A DNA stretch of 64,000 nt from Microbacterium sp. Leaf320 (GTDB lineage: Bacteria; Actinomycetota; Actinomycetes; Actinomycetales; Microbacteriaceae): NCBI RefSeq assembly GCF_001423485.1, contig NZ_LMOD01000005.1, positions 124,001 to 188,000 of the forward strand, written 5' to 3'. The notes under the pieces are model-generated. The model searched no databases and was not told the DNA's origin. It worked only from the letters and a program-made list of their open reading frames with translations. Positions within the stretch are counted from its first letter, which is position 1. Every line of letters starts with the position of its first letter. A program made the position numbers and the translations under genes. Below, one piece after another: positions 1 through 10,158 of this stretch.

Positions 1-1878
1 ATTCCGACCAACCCCGGCGTGTACCGGTTCCGCGACGCCGACGGCCGCGTGCTCTATGTCGGCAAAGCCAAGAACCTGCGTCAGCGCCTGTCGAACTACT
101 TCGCGCCCCTGCGAACGCTGCACGAGCGCACCCGGCGGATGGTGACCACGGCGTCGTCGGTCGAGTGGACGGTCGTGTCGACCGATGTCGACTCGCTGCA
201 GCTGGAGTACATGTGGATCAAGGAGTTCGATCCGCCCTTCAACGTGCGGTACAAAGACGACAAGTCGTACCCGTTCATGGCGGTCACCCTCGGAGACGAG
301 GCTCCTCGGGTGATTGTCACCCGGAACCGCAAGATCCCCGGTGCGCGGTACTTCGGCCCCTATCCCAAGGTCTGGGCGGTGCACGAGACGATCGATCTGA
401 TGGTCAAGGCGTTCCCCATCCGCACCTGCAGCGACTCGAGCTACAAGCGGGCCATGCAGACGGGGCGACCGTGCTTCCCCGGGCAGATCGGCAAGTGCGG
501 CGGGCCGTGCTCGATGACCGTCACGATCGACGAGCACCGCGCGATGGTCGACGACTTCGTCGCCTTCATGGCCGGTGGTGACGAGCGGTTCACGCGCGAG
601 CTGACCACCAGGATGCTCGCAGCTTCAGCGGCGATGGACTACGAGGCCGCGGCCAAGTACCGCGACAAGCTCTCGGCGATCGAGGCCGTGCTCGGCAAGA
701 GCGCGCTGGTGCTGGCGACCGACGAGGACGCGGACCTGTTCGGCATCGCGGAAGACGAGCTCGCCGCCGCCGTGCAGCACTTCGTGATCCGCGGTGGACG
801 CGTGCGCGGTGTCCGCGCGATGACGATCGAGAAGGAGATCGACATCTCCGGCGCCGAGCTCGTCGACCAGGTTCTGCAGCGCGCCTACGGAGATGCGCAG
901 GACGTGCCTCGGCGAATCCTCGTGCCGTCGCTTCCCGACGACGCGGCCGAACTCGAGGTGTGGCTCCGCGAGCGACGGGGCAAGAAGGTCGAGATCGCGG
1001 TCGCTCAGCGCGGGCAGCGCGCCGATCTGATGCGCACGGCGACGCTCAACGCTCAACAGGCGCTGATCCGCTACAAGACTCGACGCACGAGTGACTACGT
1101 CGCGCGCACCCAGGCGTTGACCGACCTGCAGGATGCGTTGGGTCTGACCGAAGCGCCCCTGCGCATCGAATGCTTCGACATCTCGCACCTCGGTGGCACG
1201 AACGTGGTCGCCTCGATGGTCGTCTTCGAAGACGGCCTTCCGCGGAAAGACCAGTACCGATCGTTCAACATCCCCGAGACGACCGACGACACCGACTCGA
1301 TGTACCAGGTGCTCCGTCGACGCCTGGCATACCTCGATCGCCCGGAGGAGGCCGACGAGCCTGCAGCGGTCGTGGCGGTCGCCGGTGAGACGGGGGAGGG
1401 CCTCGAAGAAGTCGTCGTCGAGGTCAAGCGCAAGCCGCGGTTCGCCTATCCTCCCCAGCTGCTGCTCGTCGACGGCGGTCAGCCGCAGGTCGAGGCGGCG
1501 GCGCGGGCCCTCCGCGATGCCGGACACACCGAGATCGCGGTGTGCGGCATCGCGAAGCGACTCGAGGAGATCTGGCTTCCGGGCGAGGACTTCCCGGTCA
1601 TCCTGCCGCGCACGAGCGAGTCCCTCTACCTGCTCCAGCGCCTGCGCGATGAGGCCCACCGCTTCGCGATCACTCACCAGCGCAAGCGACGCAGGAACGA
1701 CATCTCGTCGGTGCTCTCCGAGGTCCCAGGTCTCGGTGCATCCCGTATCAAGGTCCTTCTCAAACACTTCGGATCCGTCACCGCACTCCGGGCCGCGGCG
1801 CCAGGAGAGATCGAAGAGGTGCAGGGGATCGGCCCCGTGCTCGCTCAGAACATCCATACGCATCTCTCCACTCGCTAG
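1..1878 (+). CDS. uvrC: UvrABC excinuclease subunit C (5' end outside window)
   Basis: UvrC makes the two incisions flanking a DNA lesion bound by UvrB in nucleotide excision repair. Frame 1 is open from the first base, so the gene begins upstream; 625 residues are visible and only a short N-terminus is missing. The GIY-YIG nuclease is at the very start (GVYRF followed by LYVGKAKNL). A UVR motif that contacts UvrB lies near codons 205-235, an RNase H-like second nuclease domain follows ([14 protein letters not shown]), and tandem helix-hairpin-helix motifs end the protein ([23 protein letters not shown]). A GTG at nt 19 could be mistaken for the start, but it lies inside the GIY motif. rapZ follows after 30 nt, the usual actinobacterial order. 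Confidence 0.97.
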   Translation: MPTNPGVYRFRDADGRVLYVGKAKNLRQRLSNYFAPLRTLHERTRRMVTTASSVEWTVVSTDVDSLQLEYMWIKEFDPPFNVRYKDDKSYPFMAVTLGDEAPRVIVTRNRKIPGARYFGPYPKVWAVHETIDLMVKAFPIRTCSDSSYKRAMQTGRPCFPGQIGKCGGPCSMTVTIDEHRAMVDDFVAFMAGGDERFTRELTTRMLAASAAMDYEAAAKYRDKLSAIEAVLGKSALVLATDEDADLFGIAEDELAAAVQHFVIRGGRVRGVRAMTIEKEIDISGAELVDQVLQRAYGDAQDVPRRILVPSLPDDAAELEVWLRERRGKKVEIAVAQRGQRADLMRTATLNAQQALIRYKTRRTSDYVARTQALTDLQDALGLTEAPLRIECFDISHLGGTNVVASMVVFEDGLPRKDQYRSFNIPETTDDTDSMYQVLRRRLAYLDRPEEADEPAAVVAVAGETGEGLEEVVVEVKRKPRFAYPPQLLLVDGGQPQVEAAARALRDAGHTEIAVCGIAKRLEEIWLPGEDFPVILPRTSESLYLLQRLRDEAHRFAITHQRKRRRNDISSVLSEVPGLGASRIKVLLKHFGSVTALRAAAPGEIEEVQGIGPVLAQNIHTHLSTR

Positions 1879-1881
1879 GCT
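1876..1881 (+). promoter_or_regulatory. Possible -10 box (TAGGCT) for rapZ
   Basis: TAGGCT overlaps the uvrC stop codon and lies 27 nt before the rapZ start. The same or a closely related hexamer stands before whiA, clpX, tRNA-Pro, proA and others here, which is the main reason to note it. No convincing -35 was seen. Confidence 0.3.
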
Positions 1882-1908
1882 GGTGCATGCGGGGGAGAAG
1901 GAGTAACC

Positions 1909-2781
1909 ATGGCTGACGGGGAAAAGGGCGAGTTCCTCATCGTCACGGGCATGTCGGGCGCTGGACGCACGACGGTCGCGAACGCACTCGAGGATCTCGG
2001 CTGGTATGTCGTCGACAACCTGCCACCGCAGATCCTCCGCCCGCTGCTCGACCTCACCGACATGGGCGGCACCGCGCTGCCCAAGGTCGCCGCGGTGGTC
2101 GATGTCCGAGGACGCAATCTCTTCGACGACTTCCCCGGAGTCGCTCGGGCCCTGCGATCGCGCGGGTCCGTCCGGGTGCTGTTCCTCGATGCCTCCGACG
2201 ACGTGCTCGTCCGGCGGTTCGAGTCGGTGCGCCGACCGCAACCGCTCCAGGGAGACGGCACGCTTCTCGACGGCATCCGCATCGAGCGTCACAAACTCGC
2301 TCCGATCAGGGAGTCCGCCGATCTCGTCATCGACACCTCGGCGCTCAACATCCATCAGCTCGCCACCCAGGTCTCCGATCTGTTCTCGGAGGAGGGCGCT
2401 GCTCGCCATCGCGTGACGCTGATGAGCTTCGGCTTCAAGTACGGACTGCCGACGGACGTCGATCTGGTCGCCGATATGCGCTTCCTTCCCAACCCGTTCT
2501 GGAACGAGGAGCTGCGCGGACTCACCGGCAAGGATGAGCCCGTCAGGGACTATGTGCTGTCCCGCGAGGGCGCCACCGAGTTCCTCGATGCCTACACCGC
2601 AGCTCTCACCCCGGTGCTCGAGGGGTATCAGCGCGAGAACAAGAGCCACTCGACGATCGCGATCGGGTGCACCGGCGGCAAGCACCGCTCGGTCGCCATG
2701 GTGGAAGAGCTGGCTCGTCGGGTCGCGGCCGTGCCCGGCGTAGCGGTGAACGTGCGTCATCGGGACCTCGGCAGGGAATAG
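1909..2781 (+). CDS. rapZ: RapZ/YvcJ-family nucleotide-binding protein
   Basis: P-loop protein of the RapZ (YvcJ) family, 290 aa, full length. In Escherichia coli RapZ is an RNase adaptor controlling GlmZ and amino-sugar synthesis; in Gram-positives the role is less clear. The N-terminal P-loop reads GMSGAGRTT (residues about 15-23), with Arg where the classical Walker A has Lys. Homologues in other actinobacteria, as I recall them, share this Arg. The C-terminal domain has the family motif [15 protein letters not shown]. The ATG start follows a strong GGAGAAGGAG ribosome site. It lies between uvrC and whiA; the yvcK gene usually found next is absent. Confidence 0.95.
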   Translation: MADGEKGEFLIVTGMSGAGRTTVANALEDLGWYVVDNLPPQILRPLLDLTDMGGTALPKVAAVVDVRGRNLFDDFPGVARALRSRGSVRVLFLDASDDVLVRRFESVRRPQPLQGDGTLLDGIRIERHKLAPIRESADLVIDTSALNIHQLATQVSDLFSEEGAARHRVTLMSFGFKYGLPTDVDLVADMRFLPNPFWNEELRGLTGKDEPVRDYVLSREGATEFLDAYTAALTPVLEGYQRENKSHSTIAIGCTGGKHRSVAMVEELARRVAAVPGVAVNVRHRDLGRE

Positions 2782-2799
2782 CAGGAGCCTCCGTCAGAG

Positions 2800-2805
2800 T
2801 AGGCT
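2800..2805 (+). promoter_or_regulatory. Possible -10 box (TAGGCT) for whiA
   Basis: TAGGCT lies 44 nt before the whiA start, in the 68-nt gap after rapZ. It would give a leader of about 35-40 nt. No clear -35 element was found. Confidence 0.3.
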
Positions 2806-2849
2806 GGAGGTTTGCGTCGCGATCCGGCGCGTGAGCGTAGAGGAGTGTC

Positions 2850-3827
2850 GTGGCACTAACCACCGACGTCAAGGCTGAGCTGGTCAGCATCCGTAATGCA
2901 CCCCCGACGGTGCGTGTCGCGGAGGTCACCTCGATCCTCCGGTTCGCCGGCGGATTGCACTCCATCGCCGGGCGGGTCGCCGTCGAGGCGGAGGTGGATG
3001 CCGAGATCCTCGCGCAGCGCGTCGCCCGCGACCTCGCCGAGATCTACGGTGTTCGGCCCGAGATCGCCCAGGTGCAGTCCAGCACCGCGAACGACGGTGC
3101 CCGCTGGGCCGTCAGGGTCATCGCGTCCGGCGAGACGCTCGCCCGCCAGACCGGGCTGCTCGACCAGCGTCGTCGCCCCGTCCGCGGCCTGCCCAACCGC
3201 CTGACCACCGGGTCTCGCGCCGAGATCGCCGGCCTCTGGCGTGGCGCGTTCCTCGCTGCAGGAACCCTCAGCGAACCAGGCCGATCGGCCATGCTCGAGG
3301 TCGCCTGCCCATCGTCCGAAGCCGCTATGGCTCTCGTGGGTGCTGCGCACCGTCTGGGCGTGGCTGCGAAGGCCCGCGAGGTGCGCGGCATGCCCCGCGT
3401 CGTGGTCCGCGAGGGGGAGGCGATCCGCACGATCCTCAGTGAGATGGGTGCTCAGAAGACCGCCGTCACCTGGGAGGAGATGCGCCAGCGCCGCGAGGTG
3501 CGCGCGGGTGTCAACCGACTCGTGAACTTCGACGACGCGAATCTGCGTCGCTCCGCGCAGGCCGCCGTCGCCGCGTGCGCCCGGGTCGAGCGGGCGCTCG
3601 AGATCCTGGCCGAAGATGTGCCCGACCATCTCAAGGTCGCCGGAGAGCTCCGCCTCGCACACCGCGACGCGAGCCTCGACGAACTGGGTCACCACGCCGA
3701 CCCGCCCATGACGAAGGATGCCGTCGCAGGACGCATCCGTCGCCTTCTGGCCATGGCGGACAAGCGCGCGCAGCAGGAGGGCATCCCCGGCACCGAGGCG
3801 GCGGTGCCCGCCGGACTCGACGTCTGA
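2850..3827 (+). CDS. whiA: DNA-binding protein WhiA
   Basis: WhiA is a conserved Gram-positive regulator; in Streptomyces it works with WhiB to switch on sporulation septation, and in non-sporulating bacteria it affects division and nucleoid organisation. The protein is 325 aa, the usual length, with a degenerate LAGLIDADG-like N-terminal region (residues about 1-200) and a C-terminal helix-turn-helix region (about 220-315). The GTG start is set by an AGAGGAG ribosome site a few bases upstream. A perfect-looking hairpin follows the gene, so it probably ends the uvrC-rapZ-whiA transcription unit. Confidence 0.95.
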   Translation: MALTTDVKAELVSIRNAPPTVRVAEVTSILRFAGGLHSIAGRVAVEAEVDAEILAQRVARDLAEIYGVRPEIAQVQSSTANDGARWAVRVIASGETLARQTGLLDQRRRPVRGLPNRLTTGSRAEIAGLWRGAFLAAGTLSEPGRSAMLEVACPSSEAAMALVGAAHRLGVAAKAREVRGMPRVVVREGEAIRTILSEMGAQKTAVTWEEMRQRREVRAGVNRLVNFDDANLRRSAQAAVAACARVERALEILAEDVPDHLKVAGELRLAHRDASLDELGHHADPPMTKDAVAGRIRRLLAMADKRAQQEGIPGTEAAVPAGLDV

Positions 3828-3844
3828 GCCGTCCATCGACATCG

Positions 3845-3876
3845 GCGAGGCGATCCCTGTCAAGGGGTCGCCTCGC
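3845..3876 (+). terminator. Terminator-like hairpin after whiA
   Basis: A 13-bp stem (one G-T pair), 3845-3857 with 3864-3876, and a 6-nt loop, starting 17 nt after the whiA stop. No long T run follows, as is common in GC-rich actinobacteria. Confidence 0.6.
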
Positions 3877-4013
3877 TTCGTCATATGGGGGAAGGATCAG
3901 GGTCGTCGACACGTTGTCGTCACTAGGATGAGTTAAGTCCGCTCTACGCCGCACCTCGGCGGCGCAGAGGATCGGCAAGCGCCGCGGCGCGGCGCGGATT
4001 GGATGAAAGCGAC

Positions 4014-4640
4014 ATGGCGATTTACACGCTCCCCGACCTTCCCTACGACTTCGCAGCCCTCGAGCCGCACATCAGCGGCAAGATCATGGAGCTGCACCAT
4101 GACAAGCACCACGCGACCTACGTCGCCGGCGCGAACACCGCCCTCGAGCAGCTCGCCGAGGCCCGTGACAGCGGCAACCTCGCCAACGTGAACAAGCTCG
4201 AGAAGGACCTCGCGTTCAACCTCGGCGGTCACGTCAACCACTCGATCTTCTGGACGAACCTGTCGCCGACCGGCGGCGGACAGCCCGAGGGCGAGCTCAA
4301 GGCCGCCATCGACGAGTTCTTCGGCTCGTTCGAGAAGTTCCAGGCGCACTTCACCGCCAACGCCCTCGGCATCCAGGGCTCCGGATGGTCGGTGCTCAGC
4401 TGGGATTCGATCGGTCAGCGCCTGATCATCCAGCAGCTGTTCGACCAGCAGTCGAACACGGCAGCGGGCACCGTGCCGCTGTTCCAGCTCGACATGTGGG
4501 AGCACGCCTTCTACCTCGACTACCTCAACGTGAAGGCCGACTACGTCAAGGCCGCATGGAACATCGCCAACTGGGAGAACGTCGCCCAGCGCTTCGAGGC
4601 CGCCCGCGAGAAGACGAACGGCCTGCTGGTACTGTCGTAA
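4014..4640 (+). CDS. sodA: Superoxide dismutase (Mn/Fe family)
   Basis: Converts superoxide to hydrogen peroxide and oxygen. 208 aa, standard for the Fe/Mn family. The start MAIYTLPDLPYDF at 4014 matches the family N-terminus; a TTG 15 nt earlier is in frame but less likely. Metal ligands are visible: first His in MELHHDKHH (H28), the His of NHSIFW, and Asp and His in DMWEHAFYLDY. QGSGW near the active site does not by itself decide Mn versus Fe. No signal peptide is present, so the enzyme is cytoplasmic. It has hairpins on both sides and so looks monocistronic, sitting between whiA and the glycolytic operon. Confidence 0.95.
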   Translation: MAIYTLPDLPYDFAALEPHISGKIMELHHDKHHATYVAGANTALEQLAEARDSGNLANVNKLEKDLAFNLGGHVNHSIFWTNLSPTGGGQPEGELKAAIDEFFGSFEKFQAHFTANALGIQGSGWSVLSWDSIGQRLIIQQLFDQQSNTAAGTVPLFQLDMWEHAFYLDYLNVKADYVKAAWNIANWENVAQRFEAAREKTNGLLVLS

Positions 4641-4647
4641 TCGGGTC

Positions 4648-4679
4648 GCGTCCCGACGGGCCTGGTCTCGTCGGGACGC
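4648..4679 (+). terminator. Terminator-like hairpin after sodA
   Basis: A perfect 11-bp stem (4648-4658 with 4669-4679) with a 10-nt loop, 8 nt after the sodA stop. It separates sodA from gap. Confidence 0.6.
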
Positions 4680-4755
4680 CATCTCAGCCAAAAACCCCCG
4701 CGCACCGCGCACGCACGATTGCTGCGCACAGCGCACGAGAAACAGGGAGACCTGA

Positions 4756-5766
<1,011 letters not shown>

Positions 5767-5776
5767 GACATCTCCC

Positions 5777-6991
5777 ATGACTCTGCGCACCCTGGATTCA
5801 CTGGGTTCGCTCGAGGGCAAGCGCGTCATCGTCCGTTGTGATCTCAACGTCCCCCTGCGGGATGGGATCATCACGGACGATGGCCGTGTCCGCGCCTCGT
5901 TGCCGACCCTCAATGCACTGATCAACGCGGGCGCCCGCGTCGTCGTGTGCTCGCACCTCGGACGACCCGACGGTGCGCCCGACCCGCAGTACAGCCTCGC
6001 GCCGGTCGCCCAGCGACTTTCCGAGCTGCTCGGCAAGCCGGTCGCGTTCGCTCGCGACACAGTAGGCGAGTCGGCGCAGGAGGCAGTCGCCTCGCTCGAG
6101 GATGGCGGCATCGTCGTCATCGAGAACCTGCGGTTCAACCCGGGGGAGACCTCGAAGGACGACGCTGAGCGTGGCGCCTTCGCGGCTCAGCTCGCAGAGC
6201 TCGGCGACGTCCTCGTCTCCGACGGCTTCGGTGTCGTACACCGCAAGCAGGCGAGCGTCTACGACCTCGCCGAGCTGCTGCCGTCCGCGGCCGGTCTGCT
6301 CATCGCAGCGGAGCTCGATGTGCTCGACCGCCTCACCGAGAACCCGGAGCGCCCGTACGCGGTCGTGCTCGGCGGCTCGAAGGTGAGCGACAAGCTCGGC
6401 GTCATCTCGCACCTGCTGCCTCGCGTGGATCGCATCCTCGTCGGCGGCGGGATGCTGTTCACCTTCCTCAAGGCACAGGGCCACGCCGTGGCATCCAGCC
6501 TCCTCGAAGAGGATCAGCTCGAGACCGTCCGCGGCTACATCGCCGAGGCCGAGAAGCGCGGCGTGGAGCTGGTGCTCCCGACCGACGTGGTGGTCGCATC
6601 CTCGTTCTCGGCCGACGCCGACCACGAGGTCACGGCCGCCGACGCCATCGAGAGCACCGCTTTCGGTGCGTCGGGCATCGGCCTGGACATCGGTCCGGAT
6701 ACGGCCGCTCGGTTCGCCGAGGTCATCCGCGGATCCAAGACCGTGTTCTGGAACGGGCCGATGGGCGTGTTCGAGTTCCCGGCCTTCGCGGGCGGCACCA
6801 AGGCAGTCGCGCAGGCGCTCACCGAGGTCGACGGTCTCAGCGTCGTCGGCGGTGGCGACTCGGCTGCGGCCGTGCGTCAGCTCGGCTTCACCGACGACCA
6901 GTTCGGTCACATCTCGACCGGCGGCGGCGCCAGCCTCGAGTTCCTCGAGGGAAAGAAACTACCCGGCCTGGAGGTGCTCGGATGGGCCTGA
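5777..6991 (+). CDS. pgk: Phosphoglycerate kinase
   Basis: Transfers phosphate from 1,3-bisphosphoglycerate to ADP, giving ATP and 3-phosphoglycerate. 404 aa. Signature RCDLNVPL is near the N-terminus, substrate-binding SHLGRP follows, then [19 protein letters not shown], and the nucleotide-binding end [10 protein letters not shown] and [13 protein letters not shown]. The usual DAFG before the HR motif reads DGFG here, a conservative change. The gene overlaps tpiA by 10 nt, so the two are probably translationally coupled. Confidence 0.98.
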   Translation: MTLRTLDSLGSLEGKRVIVRCDLNVPLRDGIITDDGRVRASLPTLNALINAGARVVVCSHLGRPDGAPDPQYSLAPVAQRLSELLGKPVAFARDTVGESAQEAVASLEDGGIVVIENLRFNPGETSKDDAERGAFAAQLAELGDVLVSDGFGVVHRKQASVYDLAELLPSAAGLLIAAELDVLDRLTENPERPYAVVLGGSKVSDKLGVISHLLPRVDRILVGGGMLFTFLKAQGHAVASSLLEEDQLETVRGYIAEAEKRGVELVLPTDVVVASSFSADADHEVTAADAIESTAFGASGIGLDIGPDTAARFAEVIRGSKTVFWNGPMGVFEFPAFAGGTKAVAQALTEVDGLSVVGGGDSAAAVRQLGFTDDQFGHISTGGGASLEFLEGKKLPGLEVLGWA

Positions 6992-7773
6992 ACGCCCGTA
7001 CCCCGCTGATCGCGGGAAACTGGAAGATGAATCTCGACCACCTGCAGGCGGTCGCATTCGTGCAGAAGCTGCACTGGACGCTCAAGGATGCCAAGCACGA
7101 GGACGGCTCGGTCGAGGTCGCGGTGTTCCCGCCCTTCACCGACATCCGCAGCGTGCAGACGCTGATCGACGCGGACAAGATCCCGTTCGCGCTCGGCGCG
7201 CAGGACATCTCGGCACACGACTCCGGTGCATACACCGGTGAGGTGTCGGGGGCGTTCCTCGCGAAGCTCGACGCGAAGTACGTGATCATCGGCCACTCGG
7301 AGCGCCGCGAGTACCACGCGGAATCCGACGAGGTCGTCGCGGCGAAGACGAAGGCCGCGCTCAAGCACGGCCTCTCGCCGGTGATCTGCGTAGGCGAGAC
7401 CGCGGAGGATCTCGAGAAGTTCGGCGCGAGCGCGGTTCCGGCCGGACAGCTCGAGGCTGCTCTGCAGGGACTCTCCAAGGATGCCGACATCGTCGTGGCG
7501 TACGAGCCGGTATGGGCCATCGGCTCCGGCCAGGCAGCGACGCCGCAGCAGGCGCAGGATGTCTGCGCTGCCCTGCGCACGGTGATCGCCAAGGTCCTCG
7601 GTGACGATGCTGCGGCGCGCACCCGGATCCTGTACGGCGGATCGGTCAAGTCGGCGAACATCGCGAGCTACATGCGTGAGCCCGATGTCGACGGCGCACT
7701 CGTCGGAGGCGCGAGCCTCGTGGTCGACGAATTCGCCGCGATCATCCGGTTCGAGAAGCACGTCGGCGTGTGA
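6982..7773 (+). CDS. tpiA: Triosephosphate isomerase
   Basis: Interconverts dihydroxyacetone phosphate and glyceraldehyde-3-phosphate. 263 aa TIM barrel with all key pieces: GNWKMN (active-site Asn and Lys), IGHSERR (electrophilic His), the catalytic Glu in [10 protein letters not shown] and the phosphate-binding YGGSVKSAN. The ATG start lies inside the end of pgk. A GC-rich hairpin follows the gene directly, which may reduce read-through into secG. Confidence 0.98.
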   Translation: MGLNARTPLIAGNWKMNLDHLQAVAFVQKLHWTLKDAKHEDGSVEVAVFPPFTDIRSVQTLIDADKIPFALGAQDISAHDSGAYTGEVSGAFLAKLDAKYVIIGHSERREYHAESDEVVAAKTKAALKHGLSPVICVGETAEDLEKFGASAVPAGQLEAALQGLSKDADIVVAYEPVWAIGSGQAATPQQAQDVCAALRTVIAKVLGDDAAARTRILYGGSVKSANIASYMREPDVDGALVGGASLVVDEFAAIIRFEKHVGV

Positions 7774-7777
7774 GTGT

Positions 7778-7797
7778 GGCGGGGCTCCGGCCCCGCC
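7778..7797 (+). terminator. GC-rich hairpin between tpiA and secG
   Basis: A perfect 8-bp stem GGCGGGGC/GCCCCGCC closed by a TCCG tetraloop, 5 nt after the tpiA stop. No T run follows. A TATACT hexamer at 7804-7809 just downstream could be a -10 box for a separate secG-rbpA transcript, but no -35 was seen. Confidence 0.45.
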
Positions 7798-7854
7798 GCA
7801 CCGTATACTTGACCGTTACCGGGGCAATCCTGCCCCAGCGAAAGGCTCTTCCTC

Positions 7855-8103
7855 GTGGAAATTCTCGAGTTCGTCCTGCAGGTGGTGCTGGGCATAACCA
7901 GCGTCCTGCTGACTCTCCTCATCCTCCTCCACAAGGGTCGCGGTGGCGGCCTGTCGGACATGTTCGGTGGCGGAATGACGTCGGCTGTGGGCTCGTCGGG
8001 TCTCGCTGAGCGCAATCTCAATCGATTCACCGTGATCCTCGCTCTGGCGTGGTTCGTGTCGATCGTCGCGCTCGGTCTCATCACGAAGTTCGAGGTGATC
8101 TGA
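7855..8103 (+). CDS. secG: Preprotein translocase subunit SecG
   Basis: Small accessory subunit of the SecYEG translocon. 82 aa with two predicted membrane helices (residues about 3-25 and 59-78) around a loop with the family motif HKGRGGGLSDMFGGG. The GTG start follows a GCGAAAGG-type ribosome site. The stop codon overlaps the rbpA start by one base (TGATG), indicating coupling. Placement behind tpiA is common in Gram-positives. Confidence 0.95.
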   Translation: MEILEFVLQVVLGITSVLLTLLILLHKGRGGGLSDMFGGGMTSAVGSSGLAERNLNRFTVILALAWFVSIVALGLITKFEVI

Positions 8104-8456
8104 TGGCTACCGGCGGCAATGCGATCCGAGGGACCCGTGTCGGTTCCGGCCCCATGGGCGAGCAGGACCACGGCTACCACGCCGACCGCATCGCGGTGTC
8201 CTACTGGGACGGTCTCGGCAACGAGACTGTCCGCTACTTCGCGGCGGGTCTTCCTGAAGAGGAGATCCCCGAGACGATCGACCACCCGCAGTCCGGGCTG
8301 CCTGCCGGGCGCGACAAGGCCAACCCGCCTGCGCTCGCGAAGGCGGAGCCGTACAAGACTCACCTCGCATACGTGAAGGAGCGTCGTACCGACGAAGAGG
8401 CCGTCCAGCTTCTCGAAGACGCGCTCACTCAGCTGCGTGAGCGTCGGGGCCAGTGA
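8103..8456 (+). CDS. rbpA: RNA polymerase-binding protein RbpA
   Basis: RbpA is an actinobacterial transcription factor that binds the group 1 sigma factor and RNA polymerase and stabilises the open complex. 117 aa: N-terminal tail (IRGTRVGSGPMGE), a small core domain, a basic linker (KAEPYKTHLAYVKERR) and the C-terminal sigma-interaction helix (DEEAVQLLEDALTQLRERR). The protein contains no cysteine, unlike the zinc-binding Streptomyces form. A longer in-frame start upstream exists but overlaps secG heavily and lacks family similarity. It ends the gap-secG operon, with a strong terminator 20 nt later. Confidence 0.9.
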   Translation: MATGGNAIRGTRVGSGPMGEQDHGYHADRIAVSYWDGLGNETVRYFAAGLPEEEIPETIDHPQSGLPAGRDKANPPALAKAEPYKTHLAYVKERRTDEEAVQLLEDALTQLRERRGQ

Positions 8457-8475
8457 CCTCGATCTGATCTCAGAG

Positions 8476-8510
8476 AAGAAGCCGTCGCGATCTCATCGCG
8501 ACGGCTTCTT
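8476..8510. terminator. Bidirectional terminator between rbpA and the HExxH gene
   Basis: A perfect 15-bp stem, 8476-8490 with 8496-8510, and a TCTCA loop. It lies between convergent genes, with A-rich and T-rich flanks (AAGAAG/CTTCTT) inside the stem ends, so it can serve both strands. Confidence 0.85.
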
Positions 8511-8528
8511 CCATATCCGGTGAAGGTC

Positions 8529-9734
8529 TCAGCGGCATCCGGCCGCGGCGTCGATATAGGACTGCGGCGGGTAGCCGTACGCCCAGACTCCGTTCGCGTC
8601 GTCCGTGAATCCCATGCTGATGGCCCACGCGGTGGCCCATTTCTCGATGCTGTCCTGCGTCGACGAGTCGTACATGTCCTCGCACTTCACGCTGATCGCG
8701 TGACCGACCTCGTGCGCGACGAGTGCCTTGCTGCGATCGGCCGGCCATTGCTCCGCCACGGAATTCGAGAGCTCTATCACCGCACGATCGGGTTCGTCCC
8801 ACCACCAGGTCGTCAGGCCGCCCATGCTCCCGTTCTCGCCGGCGTTGTTCACGAGCGGGTTCCAGTCGAACTCGAGCAGAACGCCGGGCGCCAGCGACCG
8901 GGCATACGCCTCGATCTCGAGCCGCACGCCCTGCAGAGGGCCGGCCTTCTCGCTCAGCTCCGCGTTCTCGGAGGCGACGACCTGCGCCGCGGCATCCTGC
9001 AGTGCCACGAAGGTGGCGACGGCGGAGTCGTCGAGAGCGGATGCGCCGGCGGCGGTCGAGGCGGCATCACGCAGCGCGATGACATCGTCGTTCTTGGCCG
9101 ACAGGTGCGCGGCCTCGAAGGGAGCGGCTGCGGTCGCGGCAGAGCCCAGGAACGCGAGACCGGCATCCGTCACCAGCGTTTCGACGTCCGCGAGCGCAGG
9201 GGACTCCTCGGAGAGCTCCGTGTCGAGGTCCTCAAGATCCTGGATGTCGAGCCGGAGCCCCTCGGATGCGCCGAACAGCTCCCAGAAGACGGTGGGCTTC
9301 GCTCCTGCATCAGGCAGCGCGGTATCGAGGACCTGATCGGCGGATGCCGAGGCATCGGAGGCTTCGGTGATCGATGCAGACAGTGCCTCTTTCGCGGTCG
9401 CATCTGCGAGCACGCCAGAATCGCTGTTCAGCAGGAGGGTCGCGGTGTCGGAGGTCGAGGCGAGCTGGTCAGAGGCGAGCGTGACTTCTGCGATCGTGTC
9501 CTGTGCGGTATCCCTCGCGCCGTCGAACTCCGCACGCGTGTCGTCGTACCCCAGGTTCGCGGTGATCTGCAGCGCTCCCACGACCGCGACGGCGACGAGT
9601 GCGCCGAAGATGCCGATGAGAAGTCCCGTCCTCCTCTTGCGCGGCCGCGGTGCCTGCGGGAACGCGCTTACGATGTGCGCGGGTAGGACATGGCCTCCGG
9701 GTGAGGGCTCGGAGAAGCCGTGGGGAGCAGACAT
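8529..9734 (-). CDS. Membrane-anchored protein with HExxH metallopeptidase-like motif
   Basis: 401 aa, no family recognised. After a short Pro-rich basic cytoplasmic head (PRPRKRR) there is one membrane helix (residues about 35-57). A long Ala/Ser/Asp-rich, probably helical, extracytoplasmic region follows, then a C-terminal domain with H341-E-V-G-H345, the zincin HExxH motif, in LVAHEVGHAIS. A possible third ligand was not identified. Two Cys (in VKCEDMYD and the final AAGCR) could form a disulfide. The start is chosen at MSAPHGF because GGAGG lies 10 nt upstream; the longer open frame runs into tRNA-Gly. Proteolytic activity is inferred only from the motif. Confidence 0.75.
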   Translation of the reverse strand: MSAPHGFSEPSPGGHVLPAHIVSAFPQAPRPRKRRTGLLIGIFGALVAVAVVGALQITANLGYDDTRAEFDGARDTAQDTIAEVTLASDQLASTSDTATLLLNSDSGVLADATAKEALSASITEASDASASADQVLDTALPDAGAKPTVFWELFGASEGLRLDIQDLEDLDTELSEESPALADVETLVTDAGLAFLGSAATAAAPFEAAHLSAKNDDVIALRDAASTAAGASALDDSAVATFVALQDAAAQVVASENAELSEKAGPLQGVRLEIEAYARSLAPGVLLEFDWNPLVNNAGENGSMGGLTTWWWDEPDRAVIELSNSVAEQWPADRSKALVAHEVGHAISVKCEDMYDSSTQDSIEKWATAWAISMGFTDDANGVWAYGYPPQSYIDAAAGCR

Positions 9735-9808
9735 TCGGTGGGGACCTCCGGTCGGGACCTGCGTATCTCGACTCTGCCAGAAGAACGCCCGGTGAACGGG
9801 AAAACGTC

Positions 9809-9836
9809 GAAGGCCCCCGCGTCTGCGGGGGCCTTC
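9809..9836 (-). terminator. Terminator of tRNA-Gly
   Basis: A perfect 12-bp stem (9809-9820 with 9825-9836), GTCT loop; on the minus strand it is followed by GACGTTTTCC, giving a short T run. It lies just downstream of tRNA-Gly. Confidence 0.8.
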
Positions 9837-9842
9837 GGAGTG

Positions 9843-9913
9843 AGGGGCTGACGAGAATCGAACTCGCATCATCTGTTTGGAAGACAGAGGCTTTACCACT
9901 AAGCTACAGCCCC
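9843..9913 (-). tRNA. tRNA-Gly (anticodon TCC)
   Basis: 71-nt cloverleaf on the minus strand. Acceptor stem GGGGCTG pairs with CAGCCCC, the anticodon loop is CTTCCAA closed by TCTGT/ACAGA, and the T arm contains GTTCGATTC. Anticodon TCC reads GGA codons. CCA is not encoded. Confidence 0.97.
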
Positions 9914-9963
9914 GTTGTCGGCCTGATCCGGGAGGACTGTGCCGACTCATCGATCATAGCGGA

Positions 9964-9992
9964 CTGACGGAGGTGCTCGTGTCCGTTAGACT
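9964..9992 (+). promoter_or_regulatory. Promoter of tRNA-Pro
   Basis: CTGACG (-35-like) and TAGACT (-10) with a 17-nt spacer; the mature tRNA-Pro starts 31 nt after the -10 box. Confidence 0.5.
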
Positions 9993-10022
9993 CGGTGGGG
10001 CTGAATCTGCATGCGGATTCCC

Positions 10023-10096
10023 CGGGGCGTAGCTCAGTTTGGTAGAGCGCCCGCTTTGGGAGCGGGAGGTCGCAGGTTCAACTCCTGTCGCCCCGA
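10023..10096 (+). tRNA. tRNA-Pro (anticodon TGG)
   Basis: 74-nt cloverleaf: acceptor CGGGGCG pairs with CGCCCCG, D arm AGCTCAGTTTGGTAGAGC, anticodon stem CCCGC/GCGGG with loop TTTGGGA, and T loop GGTTCAACTCC. The TGG anticodon reads CCA. Divergent from tRNA-Gly, 109 nt apart, and directly upstream of tig. Confidence 0.97.
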
Positions 10097-10158
10097 CATG
10101 GCTTCAACGGCCTGACAGCCGCGATTCAGCGCGGAAATCACAAGGAGAGCACACCAGA

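Noticed and set aside
625..2760. 711-aa open frame on the minus strand across uvrC and rapZ
   Set aside because: It is antisense to two clear genes, has Arg/Asp/Val-rich composition typical of GC-rich shadows and no ribosome site or family.
3999..4013. Longer sodA start (TTG)
   Set aside because: Five extra residues are not in the family N-terminus and ATG at 4014 has better spacing to GGATGAAAG.
7804..7809. TATACT before secG as a full promoter
   Set aside because: The -35 position falls inside the preceding hairpin and has no matching hexamer; mentioned only in the hairpin entry.
9735..9950. N-terminal extension of the HExxH protein
   Set aside because: It would translate tRNA-Gly and its terminator; the GGAGG-supported ATG at 9734 is used.
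10039..10158. N-terminal extension of trigger factor
   Set aside because: It translates tRNA-Pro; the ATG at 10159 has the ribosome site and family start.
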